From: Balneolales bacterium
GTDB lineage: Bacteria; Bacteroidota; Rhodothermia; Balneolales; Natronogracilivirgulaceae
DNA: 8,813 nucleotides
Direction: 5' to 3'
Assembly (NCBI GenBank): GCA_007133995.1
Contig: SLLP01000013.1
Span: 1 to 8,813 of the forward strand
The notes under the pieces were generated by a model. That model ran no database searches, had not been told where the DNA came from, and saw nothing but the letters and a program-made list of their open reading frames with translations. Both the position numbers and the translations under genes were made by a program. Of the stretch, positions 6,185 through 8,813 are shown one piece after another (the first letter of the stretch is position 1; every line of letters begins with the position of its first letter).

Positions 6185-7738
6185 ATGAAACGACTAACCA
6201 TTATTATTCCCATACTTGGTCTTTTGCTGCTTTCCGGTTGCATGGACAACTTTCTGGACCACAAGCCACCGGTACAGCGGACCCAGGATAACTTTTTCCT
6301 GACCAAGTCCGATGCCGAACAGGCTCTATATGCCACATATGAAGTACTAACATTTGTACATGGACGTCCAAACTCCGGGTTCCATCCTTACGATCTGATT
6401 TCAAATGTCCTTTCTGATGACGCCTACGCCGGTGGCTCAGGTCCCGGTGATCAACCGAGCATTGTAGAACTAAATGAACATAATATCTCGGTGACCAATG
6501 ATAAGGCCCTCGGTTTGTGGTCAGATCGATACACCGGTATTTACCGCGCCAATCTGCTGCTTGAGAATATCGGTGATGTGAGGTTTGAAAACGAGCAGGA
6601 CAGAATCGTTATGGCGGCTGAAGCCCGCTTTCTGCGGGTCATATTCTACTATGAACTGGTCAAGTTTTTTGGGAATGTACCCCTGTTCGAGAGGCCTCTG
6701 GTAGCCGAAGATATCCGTATGGAGCAGACCGATCCGGGTTTGGTATACGAATTCCTGGTTACGGAGTTGGTGGATATCATTCCCGACCTTCGGGATGTCA
6801 TCCCGCCTGCACAAGCAGGTCGTGCATCATCCTGGGCGGCCAAATCCTTGCTGGGTCGCATCTATCTCTACCATCGTGACTATGCCCAGCCCGTACTTGG
6901 TGCCGGGCCGCTTTCGGTTTCCGAGACTGAAGTACTTGGACATCTTGAGGATGTGATCAATAACAGTCCGCACAGGTTGCTTGATGATTTCAGTGCGCTC
7001 TGGGGAAGAGCCGGCAACAACAATCCCGAAGCTATCTTCTCGGTCCAGCATGGTGCTGCAGCATTATCCGCATTTGGCGACTGGGGCTTCCTTAACGGCT
7101 CCTTCGGCAACTGGGCAACCACGATGTCTGGGTTGCGTGGGATCACGTTCCATCCCGAATATATTGCGGGCTGGTCCTTCCAGCCGGTAATCCCGGGCCT
7201 GGTGGAGGCATTCGATCAGGATACGGATTCCCGGTATTTCCTGAGTATCCTTGATCCGGTGGCAGAGAATGTACCACACAACGCCAATGAAATGTACCAG
7301 TGGCAAGGGTATGCCTTCAAGAAGTTCCAGCCCCGTCGTCCTGACCTTCCAAGTGTAAACGATCCATTTAATTGGCCTTACAATCGCCCAGTAATCCGCT
7401 TTGCGGATGTACTTCTCATGGCTGCCGAACTGGGTTCGCCCAATGCCCAGGAATACTTTGACCAGGTGAGAATGAGAGCGTACGGAGATAATTTCGTTCA
7501 GATTACCGCTACACGCGAAAATATCCTGGAAGAGAGAAGGCTCGAGTTTGCCGGCGAGGGTCTCAGGTATTGGGACCTGCTTCGCATGGGACTGGATACG
7601 GCTGCTGAGAAAATTAATGCCCAGGCTACACAGGAGATCCCTATCAATTTCCGCACAGCTCGTCTGGGCTTGCTGCCCATACCGCAATCCGAGATCAGTC
7701 TTTCCGACAACACGCTGGTGCAGAATCCCGGATACTGA
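6185..7738 (+). CDS. SusD/RagB-family surface glycan-binding lipoprotein
   Basis: A complete 517-residue partner of the SusC-like transporter; such proteins act as a hinged lid that captures substrate at the cell surface. The N-terminus is a lipoprotein signal with lipobox L-S-G-C and lipidated C19, followed by M-D-N-F-L-D, the usual SusD opening. Alpha-helical TPR-like segments include A-E-A-R-F-L-R-V-I-F-Y-Y-E-L-V-K-F-F-G (145-163) and R-A-S-S-W-A-A-K-S-L-L-G-R-I-Y-L (213-228). N-P-E-A-I-F-S-V-Q (280-288) leads into the C-terminal RagB/SusD domain, with R-F-A-D-V-L-L-M-A-A-E (405-415), E-R-R-L-E-F-A-G-E-G-L-R-Y-W-D-L-L-R (450-467) and the terminal P-I-P-Q-S-E-I (498-504) plus N-P-G-Y. Length is normal. 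The segment after M-A-A-E is short (L-G-S-P-N-A-Q-E-Y-F), a compact version seen in part of the family. It is co-transcribed with the upstream gene; no Shine-Dalgarno sequence is visible. Confidence 0.97.
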   Translation: MKRLTIIIPILGLLLLSGCMDNFLDHKPPVQRTQDNFFLTKSDAEQALYATYEVLTFVHGRPNSGFHPYDLISNVLSDDAYAGGSGPGDQPSIVELNEHNISVTNDKALGLWSDRYTGIYRANLLLENIGDVRFENEQDRIVMAAEARFLRVIFYYELVKFFGNVPLFERPLVAEDIRMEQTDPGLVYEFLVTELVDIIPDLRDVIPPAQAGRASSWAAKSLLGRIYLYHRDYAQPVLGAGPLSVSETEVLGHLEDVINNSPHRLLDDFSALWGRAGNNNPEAIFSVQHGAAALSAFGDWGFLNGSFGNWATTMSGLRGITFHPEYIAGWSFQPVIPGLVEAFDQDTDSRYFLSILDPVAENVPHNANEMYQWQGYAFKKFQPRRPDLPSVNDPFNWPYNRPVIRFADVLLMAAELGSPNAQEYFDQVRMRAYGDNFVQITATRENILEERRLEFAGEGLRYWDLLRMGLDTAAEKINAQATQEIPINFRTARLGLLPIPQSEISLSDNTLVQNPGY

Positions 7739-7760
7739 CACTTATAAGACAATAACCTGA

Positions 7761-7815
7761 ACCTGCGACTCATAACTCGATTGCTGAAAATGTGGGTCGC
7801 AGGTACTTGTTTCTT
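7761..7815 (+). terminator. Long hairpin 22 bp after the SusD gene, possible terminator
   Basis: ACCTGCGACTCATA (7761-7774) pairs with TGTGGGTCGCAGGT (7791-7804): 14 bp with two G-T wobbles around a 16-nt loop. The following ACTTGTTTCTT is T-rich but broken, so termination may be partial. It may instead protect the 3' end of the SusCD message. Confidence 0.5.
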
Positions 7816-7891
7816 CCAGTGTTCAAAGCATATTATCGTTTGTAGGCTTCATTCTTAGGGGCTGAGAAGAGTACTGATAATAAAAATGATG

Positions 7892-7919
7892 CTGGTGAAA
7901 CAGGATTTTCTGGCACCAG
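7892..7919 (+). other. Small hairpin in the SusD-to-CotH gap
   Basis: CTGGTG (7892-7897) pairs with CACCAG (7914-7919), and an inner CAG/CTG pair can extend it. No T tract follows. It lies between two stronger hairpins and may be part of a structured 3' untranslated region or chance. Confidence 0.35.
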
Positions 7920-7944
7920 TCGTTATTACATTTTACAATGGCAT

Positions 7945-7979
7945 AAAGGTTGCCGGTGTATCAGGTACCGGCAACCTTT
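7945..7979 (+). terminator. Perfect 13-bp hairpin, probable SusCD operon terminator
   Basis: AAAGGTTGCCGGT (7945-7957) pairs without mismatch with ACCGGCAACCTTT (7967-7979) around a 9-nt loop. The A-flanked, GC-centred stem ending in TTT is typical of intrinsic terminators, although the U tract is only three before GTCAT. The symmetry would allow function in both directions. It lies 206 bp after the SusD stop and 137 bp before the next start. Confidence 0.6.
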
Positions 7980-7987
7980 GTCATATT

Positions 7988-8041
7988 ATCAAACGTGATT
8001 TTAACGTTTCGCAAACCCATTTCAGATCACTTTCGTTTGAT
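7988..8041. repeat. AAACG/CGTTT inverted-repeat cluster upstream of the CotH-type gene
   Basis: ATCAAACG (7988-7995) is a perfect inverted repeat of CGTTTGAT (8034-8041). The shared arm AAACGT (7991-7996) can instead pair with ACGTTT (8004-8009) over a 7-nt loop, so the two folds exclude each other. It sits 75 bp before the start codon, a fit for an operator or a switchable leader. Neither role is shown. Confidence 0.35.
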
Positions 8042-8116
8042 TAGAGAAGGATGAATTGCCGCGATGGCATCATCAGTTCGAATCAAATGAAAACCTTCCA
8101 CTAACCTGAGGCACGA

Positions 8117-8813
8117 ATGCAGCCTACCCATCAGGAAAGAAATCTGACAGCAGCAATATTACTTTTCATCATTGCACTTGCACCCGTGGCAATCAAAGCA
8201 CAATCCGTTCCGCCTCCAGAGTTCTTACATCCAGCCGGCACCTACACCGAATCGTTTGCATTGTCATTTGCTGTTCCCGAAGGCGCAACGGTCCGTTACA
8301 CTACGAATGGTGACATTCCCACTACATCATCGAGCGCCTTTCAAAGTGACAACCCTGAGAACATATCAGGAACGGTGATGATAAGGGCCCGTTCTTTTCG
8401 GGATGGATACGAACCAAGTGAAACCGTGACAAAAGTCTTCATCCGGCTGAATCCCGATGTGGCAGGTTTCGATTCCAACCTTCCACTAGTGATCGTGAAC
8501 CAGTTCGACAACGTTATGCATCCTGAAGGCCACTACCGGAGCACGATCTATTTTTCCGTGATCGACCGTGACGCAGACGGACGCGCCCGCCTGCTGACCG
8601 ATAACCTGCACCTGCACAGCCGGTCCGAGTCCAACTACCGCGGCACCAGCTCCCTGGCTTTTCCCAAGAAGCAGTTCGGAGTGCGGTTAATTGATGACGA
8701 GGATGAAAACCGCAACGAACCCATCCTGGGACTGCCTTCGGAGAACAACTGGATCATGCATGCGCCGTGGGACGACCGGACCCTCATCCGCAATGCCATC
8801 GCCTATCAGGTGA
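8117..8813 (+). CDS. Secreted CotH-kinase-family protein with chitobiase C-terminal-like domain, N-terminal part
   Basis: The frame is open from ATG 8117 to the window edge: 232 codons, 3' end missing. The start is fixed by an in-frame TAA at 8102-8104 and by GAGG (8108-8111) five bases before the ATG, the best ribosome site in the window. Residues 1-28 are a signal peptide (hydrophobic 11-26, cleavage near I-K-A|Q), so the protein is exported. Residues about 31-109 resemble the CHB_HEX_C_1 beta-sandwich: P-x-x-x-x-P-A-G-T-Y at the start, V-R-Y-T-T-N-G-D-I-P-T at 59-69 and I-R-A-R-S-F-R-D-G-Y at 89-98. From about 122 the CotH family begins: Y-R-G-T-S-S-L-A-F-P-K-K-Q-F at 174-187, I-L-G-L-P at 203-207, N-N-W-I-M-H-A-P-W at 210-218 and L-I-R-N at 223-226. 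CotH proteins are atypical, secreted protein kinases in Bacillus spores; in bacteria of this group their substrate is unknown. The kinase core and any secretion tail lie outside the window, so activity cannot be judged. Confidence 0.85.
   Translation, partial: MQPTHQERNLTAAILLFIIALAPVAIKAQSVPPPEFLHPAGTYTESFALSFAVPEGATVRYTTNGDIPTTSSSAFQSDNPENISGTVMIRARSFRDGYEPSETVTKVFIRLNPDVAGFDSNLPLVIVNQFDNVMHPEGHYRSTIYFSVIDRDADGRARLLTDNLHLHSRSESNYRGTSSLAFPKKQFGVRLIDDEDENRNEPILGLPSENNWIMHAPWDDRTLIRNAIAYQV

Noticed and set aside
8051..8104. 17-codon upstream frame M-N-C-R-D-G after AGAAGG as an earlier start or leader peptide for the CotH-type gene
   Set aside because: It is in frame but ends at TAA 8102-8104, so it cannot be the start. 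The purine run touches the ATG with no spacing, so translation is doubtful.
8172..8378. 68-codon plus-strand frame inside the CotH-type gene
   Set aside because: It is an out-of-frame shadow; the frame from 8117 carries a signal peptide and two recognisable domains.
1..8813. CRISPR arrays, tRNA or rRNA genes, insertion sequences, attachment sites
   Set aside because: No regularly spaced repeats, RNA-gene signatures, transposase frames or terminal inverted repeats with target duplications were seen on either strand.

Overview
The window looks like a carbohydrate-uptake locus from the Bacteroidota/Balneolota/Rhodothermota side of the FCB group. The main reason is an adjacent SusC-like/SusD-like outer-membrane pair, an arrangement almost confined to that group. 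Supporting signs are start codons with A-rich rather than strong Shine-Dalgarno leaders, and weak matches to the Bacteroides-type promoter (TTTG / TAnnTTTG). Coding DNA is roughly half G+C, while the long gap at 2315-3112 is clearly AT-rich. The genus cannot be told from the sequence.

Layout: (1) 1-536, plus strand, the 3' end of a GPH-family (MelB-like) cation:sugar symporter. (2) 661-2229, minus strand and convergent with it, a complete sugar-porter (SP) family MFS transporter with a long extra periplasmic loop. (3) 2230-3112, a divergent ~880-bp intergenic region. It holds a strong bidirectional terminator-type hairpin in the SP leader, a dense cluster of WTGCAW palindromes, a 16-bp AT palindrome, a candidate promoter facing the SusC gene and a GC-rich, possibly structured leader. 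(4) 3113-6166 and 6185-7738, plus strand, a SusC-like TonB-dependent transporter and its SusD-like lipoprotein, 18 bp apart and surely one operon. (5) 7739-8116, a 378-bp gap with several hairpins. At least one is a probable operon terminator, and an inverted-repeat cluster lies just before the next gene. (6) 8117 to the end, plus strand, the first 232 codons of a secreted protein with a chitobiase-C-terminal-like domain followed by a CotH-kinase-family domain, cut by the window edge.

How it works together (inference): SusD captures a glycan at the cell surface, and SusC imports it across the outer membrane using TonB energy. The two inner-membrane MFS carriers (GPH and SP) are plausible routes into the cytoplasm for the released mono- or oligosaccharides. 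No glycoside hydrolase, SusE/F-like protein, sensor or sigma/anti-sigma pair is visible, so the substrate cannot be named; such genes may lie outside the window. The SusC has no N-terminal STN domain, so it is not a self-signalling transducer.

Most of the window is ordinary for this group. The least explained parts are the two regulatory gaps, the terminator inside the SP transporter leader and the CotH-type protein next to the SusCD operon. I found no clear evidence of an undescribed system.
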